The notes under the pieces were generated by a model. That model ran no database searches. It saw only the letters and a list, made by a program, of their open reading frames with translations, and was not told the origin of the DNA. DNA of 62,547 nucleotides from Phycisphaerae bacterium (GTDB lineage: Bacteria; Planctomycetota; Phycisphaerae; Phycisphaerales; UBA1924): contig VGXM01000017.1 in the NCBI GenBank assembly GCA_016873295.1, positions 1-62,547 of the forward strand. Direction: 5' to 3'. Below are positions 1 through 8,956 of the stretch, in pieces (positions within the stretch are counted from its first letter, which is position 1; the number at the start of each line of letters is the position of its first letter). The position numbers were made by a program, and so were the translations under genes.

Positions 1-1173
1 ACGCTCGCGCTGGCCGCGATCCTCATGAGCTGGGACCCCGCGCCCACGCTGGCGCAGCGGTTCGAGTCGGTGCTGTCCGTCCTCGGCGCGGCCCTGCCGC
101 GCCGCCGGCGCACGGGCCGCACCTACCAGGGCTTGGCCAAGGCGCTGGCCCGGCGCGGCGCAGCGCTGCGGGGGCGGCTGGCCGGGCACCTGCGCGAGCA
201 GGTCCGCCGCCTGGCCGGCCGCGACTTCACGCTCCCCGGGGGCCTGGTCCCCATCGGCGTCGACGGCAGCCGCTTCGATGTGCCGCGCACCGTTGCCAAC
301 GAGCAGCTGGGCCTGGGCGGACGCGACAAGTGCGGGCCGCAGATCGCGATGCTCCTGCTGATGCACCTGGGCGTGATGCTCCCGTGGGCCTGGCGGTGCG
401 CGGGGGTGAACAACGCCGAGCGGACGCTCCTGCGCAGCCTGCTGGGCGTGCTGCCCGAGAACGCGCTGCTGGTCGCCGACGCGGGGTTCACGGGCTATGA
501 ACTGCTGAGCGAGCTGCGGTCGCGCGGGGTGCACACGCTGGTCCGCGTGGGCGGGCACGTGCGGCTGCTCAGGGATCTTGGCTGCTGCCGCCGCCGGGGG
601 CCGCACACCGTCTACCTGTGGCCCGGGGACCACCGCTCACGCGAGCCGCTGACGCTGCGGCTGATCCGCGTCGGCGACGTGTACCTGGTCACGACCGTCA
701 CCGACCCGCGCGTGCTGTCGCGCCGGGCCGCGTGCGAGCTGTACCGCCGGCGCTGGGGGCTGGAGGTCGCGTTCCGCACGCTCAAGCAGACGCTCGAGCG
801 GCGCCGGCTGCGGTCGTGCACGCCGCGCCGGGCGCTGGCGGAGCTGGACTGGTCGGTGCTGGGCGCGTGGCTGCTGGGCGTGATGGGGGCCGGGGCGCTG
901 CGGGGGGCGCGGGTGTGCCCGCGGCGGCTGAGCTACGCGGGAGCGCTGGCGGCGGTGCGCCACGCGGCTCGCGGCCGGTGCTCGGCGGGCACGCTGCGCC
1001 GCCGACTGCGGCGGTGCGTGATCGACGACTCCCGCAGACGCGGGTCGAAGAAGGCGTACCGATGGCCGCACAAGAAGAACCCCGCGCCGCCCGGCGCGCC
1101 ACGCATCACCACCGCCACCCCCGAGCAAGTCGCCGCCGCCAAAGCACTTGCGGCACACCCCACCCACGCGTAG
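1..1173 (+). mobile_element. IS4-type DDE transposase, 5' end outside the window
   Basis: The reading frame is open from base 1, so the true start probably lies upstream; the first ATG inside the window is at 25. The protein has the layout of an IS4-family DDE transposase: a first catalytic Asp region (GVDGSRFDVPR, about residue 80), a second in LLVADAGFTGYELL (about residue 150), and a C-terminal YRRRWGLEVAFRTLKQ block. That block matches the Y-(2)-R-(3)-E-(6)-K signature, with Glu as the third catalytic acid. It would act on its own insertion-sequence ends. I could not identify terminal inverted repeats. Its 3' end adjoins a recombinase fragment on the other strand, which suggests the element landed in that gene. 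Activity cannot be judged because the start is missing. Confidence 0.85.
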
Positions 1174-1197
1174 TTCACGGCGTTGCGTGGCACCCGG

Positions 1198-1300
1198 CTT
1201 GGTCGCGGCGTCGGTCAGGGTGGCGATGGCCTGGTTGCGGTTGTGGCGCTTGCGATAGCCCGGGGTCTTCGGCGCGGGGGCACCTCCCGAAACTCCAGCG
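1198..1300 (-). pseudogene. N-terminal remnant of a planctomycete-type tyrosine recombinase (integrase)
   Basis: Read on the minus strand, this stretch encodes KTPGYRKRHNRNQAIATLTD followed by AATK. It resembles the N-terminal start of tyrosine recombinases common in Planctomycetes, which begin with a PxYRKxxxxxQAxVTLTD-like segment before the catalytic domain. The similarity stops at about 1198, where the transposase flank begins, and no catalytic R-H-R-Y region follows. I infer an integrase gene cut by the insertion sequence. It lies just downstream of tRNA-Asp on the same strand, a usual place for an integrase after site-specific integration. The family assignment rests on a short motif from memory, so it is tentative. 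Confidence 0.4.
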
Positions 1301-1317
1301 CGGTGCGCGCACCGCGC
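1298..1317. repeat. Perfect 20-bp palindrome between integrase remnant and tRNA
   Basis: GCGCGGTGCGC and its mirror half form an uninterrupted 20-bp palindrome. It could be a terminator stem for the tRNA transcript or a recombination-associated site. There is no T tract, so termination is only a guess. Confidence 0.4.
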
Positions 1318-1392
1318 GGAAATCGTTTCGAGCTGCGCCCCCGACCGTCGGGGGGTACCCGTAACCCACGGGTTCAGCAAGGTTTATCGAAG

Positions 1393-1466
<74 letters not shown>

Positions 1467-1501
1467 AGGTTGTCGCCCCCGGCTCGCCCGGCGGCGTCAG
1501 A

Positions 1502-1529
1502 AATCTACGCCCTCCGCGTCGGAGGTCAA
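1502..1529 (-). promoter_or_regulatory. Sigma-70-type promoter for tRNA-Asp
   Basis: On the minus strand a TTGACC box (1524-1529) is separated by 16 bp from TAGATT (1502-1507). Transcription would start near 1495, about 30 bp before the tRNA. It is one of the few close consensus matches in this GC-rich window. Confidence 0.6.
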
Positions 1530-1564
1530 GGCTGACCGGTCGGCCTTTGGGCGCCGACGCCCCC

Positions 1565-1777
1565 TCAGTTCGCCGCCTTGAGCGAGAGTTTCGCCGGCGG
1601 GGCGTCTTGGATCGCGAAGGGCGAGCCGTCCTTCCCGATCTTGGTCCCGGCCTGGTACACCAGCACGCACGCCGTCGCCAGGAACGCCACGGCGACGAAC
1701 GCCAGGCCCGCGTAGATGTCCGGCCCGCCGCCGCGACGCACCCGCGTCCCCGGCATCTGCATCCCGATCTGACTCAT
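1565..1777 (-). CDS. Small single-pass membrane protein, unknown function
   Basis: This is a 70-residue protein with a short N-terminal region rich in Arg and Gly, one hydrophobic helix (about residues 21-42, around LAFVAVAFLATACVLVYQ) and a polar C-terminal tail. The charge pattern would place the N terminus in the cytoplasm. A CGGAG ribosome-binding site precedes the ATG. It follows the coiled-coil protein gene by 20 bp on the same strand, so the two are probably one transcription unit and may act together at the membrane. I do not recognise a family. Confidence 0.7.
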   Translation of the reverse strand: MSQIGMQMPGTRVRRGGGPDIYAGLAFVAVAFLATACVLVYQAGTKIGKDGSPFAIQDAPPAKLSLKAAN

Positions 1778-1797
1778 GGTCGTGGCTCCGGAGGGGG

Positions 1798-2652
1798 TTA
1801 CTGGAGGCGGCTGAGGATCTCGTCGCCCGCCGCGACGCTGACGGCCTGCCCGAGCGTGTCGATGGTGCCCACCGCCGTGCGGGCGTCCACCCGCGTCACC
1901 ACGAGGTTCCCGATGAACTGCCCGCCGCGGACGATGCGGAAGAGCATCTGCTCGCGCACGCCGTCGGACGAGCCCACGTTCACCGCCGCCAGCAGGCGGC
2001 TCGTGCCCGGGTCGGTCTGCACCTGGTCGATCTTGCCGCGGACGATCGGCCCGGTCGAGACGAAGGGCTCGGCGGCCTTGGCGGCGGCGGCGCCGCGGGC
2101 CCCGGACTCGATCACCGTGCGGGCCTCCGCCAGCTGCTCCTGCAACTCGCGGACCGACTGCTCCAGCACGTCCCGCTGGCTCTCCAGGTCGGCGATGCGG
2201 TCGTCCAGCTCGATCCGGCGCTCGCGGTCCTTCAACTCCGTGTCGCGGAGGCGGCTGACCTCCGCCGAGTAGTTCTGAATCAGCGAGTGGTAGAGCTTGA
2301 TCGTCTCCCCCATCTCCTTGATCTTCGCGTCCAGGCTCTCACGCCCCGACACCGCCTGCATCTTCTCGGCGAGCAGCTTGGCGTTGTCGGTCATGAGCTG
2401 GCGGACGCGCGACTGGGCCTCGGCCATCTCCTGGCGGGCCTGCTCGAGCTGGGCGGTCATGCGGATCTGGAGGTCGCCTGCCGTAGTCTTCTCCGCCGCC
2501 GCCGCCGCCTCGGCCGCCGCCAGACGCGCGGTCTGCTGGGCGTGGTCGGAGACGATTCGGTCGGCGTTCGCGGTGTAGGCGATGGTGAGCGCCGCGAGGA
2601 AAACGCTCAGGATGCAGGCCAGCGCGACGAGGATCTTCGTGAGGATGTGCAC
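1798..2652 (-). CDS. Membrane-anchored coiled-coil protein, unknown function
   Basis: This 284-residue protein starts with GTG, chosen because AGGAG lies 6 bases upstream. It has a hydrophobic N-terminal segment (about residues 5-27) that could be a signal anchor or signal peptide. A long helical region rich in Ala, Glu, Gln and Arg follows (about residues 35-185) and should form a coiled coil. The last 100 residues are less repetitive and look like a small beta domain (VRGKIDQVQ..., FRIVRGGQFIGNLVVTRVDARTAVGTID). This arrangement resembles envelope proteins with a coiled-coil stalk and a globular end, such as MreC, but I do not see enough to assign that family. It is probably co-transcribed with the small membrane protein downstream. 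Confidence 0.75.
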   Translation of the reverse strand: MHILTKILVALACILSVFLAALTIAYTANADRIVSDHAQQTARLAAAEAAAAAEKTTAGDLQIRMTAQLEQARQEMAEAQSRVRQLMTDNAKLLAEKMQAVSGRESLDAKIKEMGETIKLYHSLIQNYSAEVSRLRDTELKDRERRIELDDRIADLESQRDVLEQSVRELQEQLAEARTVIESGARGAAAAKAAEPFVSTGPIVRGKIDQVQTDPGTSRLLAAVNVGSSDGVREQMLFRIVRGGQFIGNLVVTRVDARTAVGTIDTLGQAVSVAAGDEILSRLQ

Positions 2653-2823
2653 GTGCGACTCCTAAGGACTTGACCGCCGGGGAGGGGCGTTCCGGCCCCC
2701 TCTCCCCCGGGTCCCTCCGAGAGGGCACCAGTGTAGCGGCGTCCGGCGCGGTCTGCACGACCCCCCATCGCCCGCGCCGATCGGCCTCGCCCCCTACCCG
2801 TGGGGCGTCGGGCCCCGCCGGAC

Positions 2824-3966
2824 CTACCGGTCGGAGACCCCCGCCGCCCGGTTCACCGTCCGCAGCACCCCCGCCGCCGCGTACAGCCGCACCAGCGGGC
2901 TGGGGTCCTGCATCATCCGCTCCAGCTTGCCCAGGTTCCGCCCCTGCCCGATCCGCCCGTAGACGTCCGCCGCCTGGGCCCGGATCGCCGCCTGGCTGGC
3001 CTCCGCGAACCCGTCGGCGATGAAGTCGCCCCGGGCGATCCCGAGCTGGGCGAGCGTCGACGCGATGGCGAGCTGGATCTCCGCCGGCAGGGGGTTCCCC
3101 TGCTCGTCGCGTTGGCTCGACAGCCAGACAAGGTGGTCGGTCGACCCCTTGTCCTCGAGCTGCCCGATGATCTGCACCGCCAGGGCCGAGGCCTCCAGGT
3201 CCTCCGGGCGGGCCGCGTACAGCGCCGCCCGGATCGTCGGCAGTTCCCGCTCGTGCCCCAGCTTCACCAGGGCCTCGGCGATCTGGAGCCGGAGCAGCTG
3301 CACCTCGATCACCGACGCCCGCGGCAGGTCCACCGCCGCCGCCTCGCGCAGCATCGGCGCCGCGCTGGCGTCCCCCAACTCCCCAAGCAGCACCGCGACG
3401 TGCGCGCGAACCCGCGGCGAGGGGTCCGTGAACAGCAGGTCTGCCAGCCGGCTCACCGACCGGTCCGCCGCACGACCCAGCCGCGCCAGCGCGAACACCG
3501 CCGACGAGCGCACGAAGGGCGACGAGTCCTCCACCAGCGGCGGGATCTGATCCACCAGCGACTCGACCTGCGAGCGCCCGATCGTCACCAGGGCGCTGGC
3601 CCGGACCGCGGGCGACGGGTCGGCGAGCCCGGCGGCGAGGGCCGCGGTCATGCGCGCGGCGGCGAGGTTGGCGAACTCCATCGTGTTGCTGCGGAGCTGG
3701 GGGTCCTCCGCCCGCGCCGACTCCTCGATCAGCGTCAGGGCCCGCTCGCGCAACGTCGACGCCCGCAAGGGGGCCACGGGCTCGGCCTCCCGCAGCGAGG
3801 CGATCGGCTCCTTCCCGGTGGGCGCCGCGGGGGCCTGCGGCGCAACGGGGGCGGGTTCCTGCCCGCGCCGATCACGCCGCGACACGGGCTTGGGCTCCGC
3901 GGCGCACCCCGCCGCCAGCGCGACCGCCAGTACGCACGCCACGAACCCAGAACGCCCGATCGTCAT
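2824..3966 (-). CDS. HEAT-repeat lipoprotein
   Basis: This 380-residue protein starts at an ATG overlapping the lnt stop (ATGA). That start is preferred to one 26 codons upstream because it opens a clean type II signal peptide: a hydrophobic run, then lipobox LAAGC with the lipidated Cys at residue 21. After a low-complexity linker come several helical pairs of HEAT type (for example PAVRASALVTIGRSQVESLV, PFVRSSAVFALARLGRAADR, PRVRAHVAVLLGELGDASAA and PLVRLYAAAGVLRT). HEAT arrays bind other proteins; the partner here is unknown. Its position immediately after lnt, the enzyme that finishes lipoprotein acylation, is fitting for a lipoprotein but may be chance. Confidence 0.85.
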   Translation of the reverse strand: MTIGRSGFVACVLAVALAAGCAAEPKPVSRRDRRGQEPAPVAPQAPAAPTGKEPIASLREAEPVAPLRASTLRERALTLIEESARAEDPQLRSNTMEFANLAAARMTAALAAGLADPSPAVRASALVTIGRSQVESLVDQIPPLVEDSSPFVRSSAVFALARLGRAADRSVSRLADLLFTDPSPRVRAHVAVLLGELGDASAAPMLREAAAVDLPRASVIEVQLLRLQIAEALVKLGHERELPTIRAALYAARPEDLEASALAVQIIGQLEDKGSTDHLVWLSSQRDEQGNPLPAEIQLAIASTLAQLGIARGDFIADGFAEASQAAIRAQAADVYGRIGQGRNLGKLERMMQDPSPLVRLYAAAGVLRTVNRAAGVSDR

Positions 3967-5696
3967 GATGCCCCTCCTGCCGGTCGCCCGCGCGGACGCA
4001 GCCCACACGCGGCGAGCGCCACACCCGCCGCCAACACCAGCCACCCCACCAGCCTACCCGCTCGCGAGGCGGGCGTGACGCCCGACGCCAAGGGCACGTC
4101 CGCGACGAGCACGCCGTCGACACGGTAGCCGCGGGCGTCCCCGTCGACGCCGCGGGCCCGAACGCGCCCCCGCCCGTCGATGATCGCCGAGACCCCCGTG
4201 TTGGCCGCCCGGACCATGGGCGTGCCCAGTTCCAGGCAGCGCCAGCGGGAGGTGAGCAGGTGGGCCTCGCGCCCGGCGTCGGACCACAGGAACCAGCCGT
4301 CGTTGGTCGGCTTCACCATGAGGTCGGCGCGGCGCCGACCGCCCTCGAAGACCAGGCGTCGGCAGACGTCCGACACCGTCGCCTCGAAGCAGATGGGCGT
4401 GACCACGCGGACCACCCCCGCCGCGGCCCCCTCGGCCGGCACGCGGAACACCGTGGGCCCGGTCCCCGCCGAGAGGTCGAGCGTCATGTTCCCGGCGCCC
4501 ACGAACTCCAGGCGCCGGCGCAGCCAGGGCCAGCGGTCGATGCCCGGCATCCGCTCGCCGAAGGCCATGATGTGCATCTTGTCGTAGCGCTCCGGCCACA
4601 CGCGCCCCCCGACGAGCAGGAAGGCGCTGTTGAAACGCCGGGCGTACTTCAACTCGACCGTGCCGTCGTCGTTCACCGGCAGCGACAGCCCCTCGAAGGA
4701 GTTCTCGCCCACGATCATGGGCACGCCCAGCGTGGCCTGCAGTTCCAGCAGCTCGTCCGCGAACGCCGTCGCCGCGATCCGCCGCGTGCCCCCCCGGGCG
4801 TCGGGCACCTCGTACACCAGCCCCGCCTCGCGCTCCACGCGGTCGCTCTCGGCGTCGAGCGAGAGGCCCGGCTTCATGGTCTCGGGCCAGACGACCATGT
4901 TGGCGCCGCGGGCCGCCGCCTCCTCCGTGAGCCCCGCGAAGCGGACGAAGTCCGCGACCTGGCGCTCGATGGGCCAGGTCTCCTTGTTGCTCGACGAGAG
5001 GTTGGTCTGCACGACGCCGACGCGGATGGTGCCGGCGTCGGCGATGCCCCGCAGCGACCGCTCGCCGAGCGCCGCGAGCCCCGCCCACGCCGCGCCCGTC
5101 GCCGCCAGCCCGATCACCGCCACGCGCTTTGATCCGCCCACCCGCGCCTGCCACACGAAGCCCGCCAGGGCGGCGACCACGAGCGAAACCAGGTACTGCC
5201 CCCCCACCGCCCCCGGCATCGCCAGCCAGCCGCCCAGCCCGTCGATGAGGGGGTGCCCGACGAGGTACCACGCGTAGCCGTCGAAGACCACCTCGCCGCG
5301 GAGAACCTCGAGGGCGACCCACGCGATCGGCACCGAGGCCGCGAAGGGGATCCACGGCGCCCGCGCCCGGGCCCGGCCCACGAGCCACACGAACAGCCCC
5401 GGGTACGCCGACATGAGGGCCACGACGGGCAGGAACCCGGGCCAGGTCACGCCGATCAGGAAGCTCTCCGCCCAGAGCCAGAAGGCCGAGGCCCCGACCG
5501 CGGCCCAGAGCCCGGCGTGGGCCGCCCGCAGCCCCGGGCGCGTCGCCAGCCACGCCAGGGGCCAGATCGCCACCAAGGCCGCGGGCCAGAACCCCACCGG
5601 CGGAAAGGCAAGGGCCATCAGCCCGGCGTGGGCCAACCCGGCGACGAGCGCCCGCCTTCGAGGACCCCAACTCGCGCTTGGCCGCCAAAGTCTCAA
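3963..5696 (-). CDS. lnt: Apolipoprotein N-acyltransferase
   Basis: Lnt adds the third acyl chain to the N-terminal Cys of lipoproteins in the inner membrane. The N-terminal half has about six hydrophobic segments, beginning MALAFPPVGFWPAAL. The C-terminal half is a nitrilase-type domain with the expected Glu-Lys-Cys triad: Glu in VVWPETMKPG, Lys in YDKMHIMAFGERMPG and Cys in VTPICFEATVSD. A last hydrophobic helix closes the protein. The start is uncertain: a TTG at 5696 gives 577 residues of normal architecture. The frame stays open to 6155, but that would overlap the convincing plus-strand gene at 5916. The stop overlaps the HEAT lipoprotein start. Confidence 0.85.
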   Translation of the reverse strand: MRLWRPSASWGPRRRALVAGLAHAGLMALAFPPVGFWPAALVAIWPLAWLATRPGLRAAHAGLWAAVGASAFWLWAESFLIGVTWPGFLPVVALMSAYPGLFVWLVGRARARAPWIPFAASVPIAWVALEVLRGEVVFDGYAWYLVGHPLIDGLGGWLAMPGAVGGQYLVSLVVAALAGFVWQARVGGSKRVAVIGLAATGAAWAGLAALGERSLRGIADAGTIRVGVVQTNLSSSNKETWPIERQVADFVRFAGLTEEAAARGANMVVWPETMKPGLSLDAESDRVEREAGLVYEVPDARGGTRRIAATAFADELLELQATLGVPMIVGENSFEGLSLPVNDDGTVELKYARRFNSAFLLVGGRVWPERYDKMHIMAFGERMPGIDRWPWLRRRLEFVGAGNMTLDLSAGTGPTVFRVPAEGAAAGVVRVVTPICFEATVSDVCRRLVFEGGRRRADLMVKPTNDGWFLWSDAGREAHLLTSRWRCLELGTPMVRAANTGVSAIIDGRGRVRARGVDGDARGYRVDGVLVADVPLASGVTPASRAGRLVGWLVLAAGVALAACGLRPRGRPAGGAS

Positions 5697-5859
5697 GGCG
5701 TCAGAGTACGCCCCGGGTACCGCCAGACGCCGATTCGGGCACCTTCGCGCGCCTGACCCCCGTACAACGTCCGCCGTCTCGGCATCGTGCGCCGGGCTTG
5801 TGTCGGTACGGGGCGCACGTCGAATGTCTCGACTGCAAGCGCGACGGCAAGGGGTTAGG

Positions 5860-5875
5860 GCGGGCGATCGCCCGC
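5860..5875. repeat. Perfect 16-bp palindrome in the divergent lnt/5916 gap
   Basis: GCGGGCGATCGCCCGC lies in the roughly 220-bp space between lnt and the plus-strand gene at 5916. It could be an operator or an incidental GC palindrome. No promoter boxes are evident in this gap. Confidence 0.3.
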
Positions 5876-5915
5876 CGCAGCACGTCATGCTCCGCGGCGA
5901 TGGACACGCAAGACC

Positions 5916-6284
5916 ATGGCCATGCCCACCTGCCGCCTGCTTCAGCTCCATGCCACGACCCTCGAAGAGTTGCGCCGCCGGGAACTCGTTCGTAGCAGCA
6001 ACAACCCGGTCGCCGACTGCGCCGAGCACGTCGCTGCGCGTGCTTTGGGCTTGCGGCTGGTCGGCAATCCGGAAGCCGGGCACGATGCCAAGAACGCCAG
6101 CGGCAAGCGGTATCAGATCAAGGGGCGCACGACGGCGCACAACACGTCGCGCCAACTACCGTACTTGCGAGCCCTTGACGGCAGGCCATTCGACTACCTC
6201 GTGGGCGTCATCTTTGACGCGACCTTTGAGGTTCGTCGCGCTTGCGTCATGCCTCTCAAAGCCCTGAAAGCACGCACCAGGTAG
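5916..6284 (+). CDS. Small endonuclease-like protein (possibly DUF6998), likely acquired
   Basis: This 122-residue soluble protein starts MAMPTCRLLQLHATTLEELR. The central part, CAEHVAARALGLRLVGNPEAG followed by HDAKNASGKRYQIKGRT, looks like a restriction-endonuclease fold: an acidic helix, then an Asp, then a Gln-x-Lys strand (YQIKG). I recall similar proteins annotated DUF6998, some near defence genes, but no partner is seen here. The base composition is less GC-rich than in the surrounding genes, suggesting horizontal transfer. It is immediately followed by a possible regulator fragment and the first copy of the palindromic mosaic repeat. The function is not established. Confidence 0.6.
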   Translation: MAMPTCRLLQLHATTLEELRRRELVRSSNNPVADCAEHVAARALGLRLVGNPEAGHDAKNASGKRYQIKGRTTAHNTSRQLPYLRALDGRPFDYLVGVIFDATFEVRRACVMPLKALKARTR

Positions 6285-6372
6285 TCGAATCACGCAGAGG
6301 CGTACCGTCTGCTTCTCACTGACAAGGTCTGGGCCATCCCGGGCGTCCGCGACGTCACCGCTGAGACGGATT
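6285..6372 (+). pseudogene. Possible C-terminal fragment of an Lrp/AsnC-type regulator
   Basis: Directly after the stop at 6284 a frame reads EAYRLLLTDKVWAIPGVRDV and then runs into the palindromic repeat. The motif resembles the ligand-binding domain of Lrp/AsnC regulators (Tyr, then a short helix, then PGV with a following strand). Only about 25 residues are present, with no start and no DNA-binding domain. This is a weak call. Confidence 0.25.
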
Positions 6373-6918
6373 CCACTCGATTCCCGCGCGCCTGGTGCGC
6401 TTCTGTTCGGGTGGCGCGACCGCGCGGGCCGCGGCGTGCCTCGATGTCAACGCACGGACGCCGCGGCGGGCGCATGGAGACGCTCAGCGCGCCTCCGCGC
6501 CGGGTGCCACGACTGTGCCGCTTGGGGCACAGTCGTGTCCGGCGAGGGACGCAGTGTCCGGCGACGGACGCACGACTGTTCGCCGAGCCGAACAGTCGTG
6601 GCACGCGAACGGGTAGGACAGGCCGGGTGCCACGACTGTGCCGCTTGGGGCACAGTCGTGTCCGGCGAAGGACGCAGTGTCCGGCGAAGGACGCACGACT
6701 GTTCGCCGAGCCGAACAGTCGTGGCACGCCCCCGGGCTTGCCGCGGCGACGCTTGGGCGCCGGCGGGCGCCGCGGGTGCCACGGGCGATCCGCCCGGCGG
6801 TCGCCCGTGCCGGCGTCCGGACGTGCGTCGAACAGCCGCTCACGCTCGACGCCGAGCGCCCCAGGAATCAGCCGCACCCCACGGCTGGAGCGCGTGAACT
6901 CACTGGCATGCGCATGAG
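6361..6918 (+). repeat. Palindromic mosaic repeat, copy 1 (558 bp)
   Basis: This copy fills the gap between convergent genes and has no credible coding content. It starts with CTGAGACGGATTCCAC and ends with the segment GAACTCACTGGCATGCG and TGAG shared with copies 2 and 3. Inside are two tandem 101-bp hairpin pairs (6504-6604 and 6627-6727). In each, hairpin A (core CGACTGTGCC) and hairpin B (core CGACTGTTCG) are enclosed by GTGCCAC on the left and GTGGCAC on the right. Their A-B spacer is 33 bp, longer than the 13-14 bp in other copies. A third hairpin, D (6780-6809, stem CACGGGCGA), follows. The C hairpin and about 150 bp found in copy 3 are missing here, cleanly lost between two ACAGCCGC sequences. 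Confidence 0.9.
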
Positions 6919-7000
6919 TCGCCGGACACCCAGCCCGTCCACGGATCGGTCGAGTAGCCGGACGTCCCGCGCCCGCCGGCGGATGGCGGCGTCGCGCCGA

Positions 7001-8956
7001 TCAGGCATGCGGGGCTCCCTCGGTCGGCGCATCGGGGATCAGCACCAGGGCCGACAGGGGCGGCAGGGTGAGGGTCAGTGACGCCGGGAAGTGCCGGTGG
7101 GGCATGGGCGAGGCCTCGGCGGCCCCGAGGTTGCCCATGCCGCTGCCGCCGTAGTGCTGGGCGTCGGTGTTGAGGGCTTCGATCCAGCGCCCGGCCAGGG
7201 GCACTCCCACGCGGTAGTTGGTGCGGGGCACGGGGGTGCAGTTGTAGACGACCAGGGCCAGTTCGCGATGGCCCCGCCCCTTGCGCAGGAACGCCAGGAC
7301 GCTCTGCTGGGCGTCGTTGGCCTCGACCCACTCGAAGCCGTGGGTCTCGCAATCGCCGGCGTGGAGCGCGGGGAGCCTGCGGTAGATGGAGTTGAGGTCG
7401 GCGACGAGGCGGAGGACGCCCTTGTGTGGCTCGCGTTCGAGCAGGTGCCATTCGAGGCTGGAGTCGTGGTTCCACTCGCTCCACTGCCCGAACTCGCCGC
7501 CCATGAAGAGGAGCTTCTTGCCGGGCTGGGTCCACTGGTCGGCGAGCAGGAGGCGCAGGTTGGCGAAGCGCTGCCACTGGTCGCCCGGCATGCGCTCGAC
7601 GAGGGAGCCCTTGAGGTGCACGACCTCGTCGTGCGAGAGGGGGAGCATGTAGTTCTCGGCGTACATGTAGACCCCGCGGAAGGTCAGGTCGTTGTGGTGG
7701 TAGTGGCGGTGGACGCCCTCGCGTCTGAAGTAGCGGAGGGTGTCGTGCATCCATCCCATGTCCCACTTGAGCCCGAAGCCCAGCCCGCCCACGTACGCCG
7801 GGCGCGACACCATGGGCCACGCCGTCGACTCCTCGGCGATGGTCTGGACGTCCGGGAAATCGCGGTAGACGGCGGCGTTGAGGTGGCGGAGGAAGTCGAT
7901 GGCCTGGACGTTCTCCTTGCCGCCCCAGGGGTTGGGGACCCACTGGCCGTGCTTGCGCCCGTAGTCGAGGTAGAGCATGGAGGCGACGGCGTCGACGCGC
8001 AGGGCGTCGGCGTGGAACCGGTCGAGCCAGAAGATGGCGCTGGAGGTGAGGAACGAGCGGACCTCGTGGCGCCCGTAGTTGAAGATGGCGCTCTTCCAGT
8101 CCGGGTGGAAACCCTGTCGCTCGTCGGCGTGCTCGAAGAGGTGGGTGCCGTCGAAGTAGGCCAGTCCGTGCTCGTCGTTTGGGAAGTGCGAGGGGACCCA
8201 GTCGAGGATGACGCCGATCCCGTGCTGGTGGAGCAGGTCGACCAGGTACATGAAGTCCTGGGGGGTTCCGAAGCGGCTGGAGGGGGCGAAGTAGCCGGTG
8301 GTCTGGTACCCCCACGACGCGAAGAGCGGGTGCTCCATGACGGGGAGGAACTCGACGTGGGTGAACCCGCAGCGGGTGAGGTGGTCGATGAGGCGCGGGG
8401 CCAGCTCGCGGTAGGAGAGGGAGCGGTAGTGGTCCTCGGGGACGCGCATCCACGAGCCCAGGTGCACCTCGTAAACGCTCATGGGCGCGTCAAGGCGCTG
8501 GCGCGGCCCGCGCGAGGCCATCCAGTCGCGGTCGCCCCAGGCGTACTCCAGGCGGCGGACCACCGAACCGGTGCGGGGCGGCACCTCGTGCATGAAGCCG
8601 AAGGGGTCAGCCTTGTCGACGCGGTAGCCGTTGAAGCGCGACGCGACGTGGTACTTGTAGACCGTGCCCTCGCGGGCCTCGGGGACGACCAGCTCCCAGA
8701 TCCCGGAGTCGCCGACCGCGCGCATGGGGTGCTTGCCGCGGTCCCACTGGTTGAAGTCGCCGACGACGGCGACGTAGTGGGCGTTGGGGGCCCAGACGGC
8801 GAAGGCGACGCCCCCCTCGGGCAGCACGTGGGCCCCGAGCCTGTCGTACAGGCGGCAGTGCGTGCCCTCGTTGAAGAGGTGGAGATCGTCGGCGGAGAAC
8901 CGCGGCGGGCGGGCGTCGACGGGCTTGGCCACGGCGGCGCGGGGGGCCTTGCTCAC
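7001..8956 (-). CDS. glgB: 1,4-alpha-glucan branching enzyme (GH13)
   Basis: GlgB creates alpha-1,6 branches in glycogen-like glucan in the cytoplasm. This 651-residue form has one N-terminal carbohydrate-binding beta domain (AFAVWAPNAHYVAVVGDFN, about residues 50-70), the GH13 barrel and a C-terminal beta domain. Catalytic residues are visible: Asp322 in ALRVDAVASMLY, Glu375 in TIAEEST and Asp443 in LSHDEVVH. The length fits branching enzymes without the extra N1 domain. The start is GTG and overlaps the stop of the maltokinase remnant (GTGA), so glgB was translationally coupled to it. The intact glgB in an otherwise broken GlgE locus suggests another source of linear glucan elsewhere in the genome. 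Confidence 0.95.
   Translation of the reverse strand: MSKAPRAAVAKPVDARPPRFSADDLHLFNEGTHCRLYDRLGAHVLPEGGVAFAVWAPNAHYVAVVGDFNQWDRGKHPMRAVGDSGIWELVVPEAREGTVYKYHVASRFNGYRVDKADPFGFMHEVPPRTGSVVRRLEYAWGDRDWMASRGPRQRLDAPMSVYEVHLGSWMRVPEDHYRSLSYRELAPRLIDHLTRCGFTHVEFLPVMEHPLFASWGYQTTGYFAPSSRFGTPQDFMYLVDLLHQHGIGVILDWVPSHFPNDEHGLAYFDGTHLFEHADERQGFHPDWKSAIFNYGRHEVRSFLTSSAIFWLDRFHADALRVDAVASMLYLDYGRKHGQWVPNPWGGKENVQAIDFLRHLNAAVYRDFPDVQTIAEESTAWPMVSRPAYVGGLGFGLKWDMGWMHDTLRYFRREGVHRHYHHNDLTFRGVYMYAENYMLPLSHDEVVHLKGSLVERMPGDQWQRFANLRLLLADQWTQPGKKLLFMGGEFGQWSEWNHDSSLEWHLLEREPHKGVLRLVADLNSIYRRLPALHAGDCETHGFEWVEANDAQQSVLAFLRKGRGHRELALVVYNCTPVPRTNYRVGVPLAGRWIEALNTDAQHYGGSGMGNLGAAEASPMPHRHFPASLTLTLPPLSALVLIPDAPTEGAPHA

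Noticed and set aside
6504..6727. CRISPR array in the tandem hairpin region
   Set aside because: Only two units per copy, the units are themselves pairs of hairpins, spacers are similar to each other, and no cas genes are present.
6395..6917. Several overlapping open frames on both strands inside the repeat copies
   Set aside because: They run through palindromes and read CHDCAAWGT-like peptides in many frames. They are by-products of the hairpins, not proteins.
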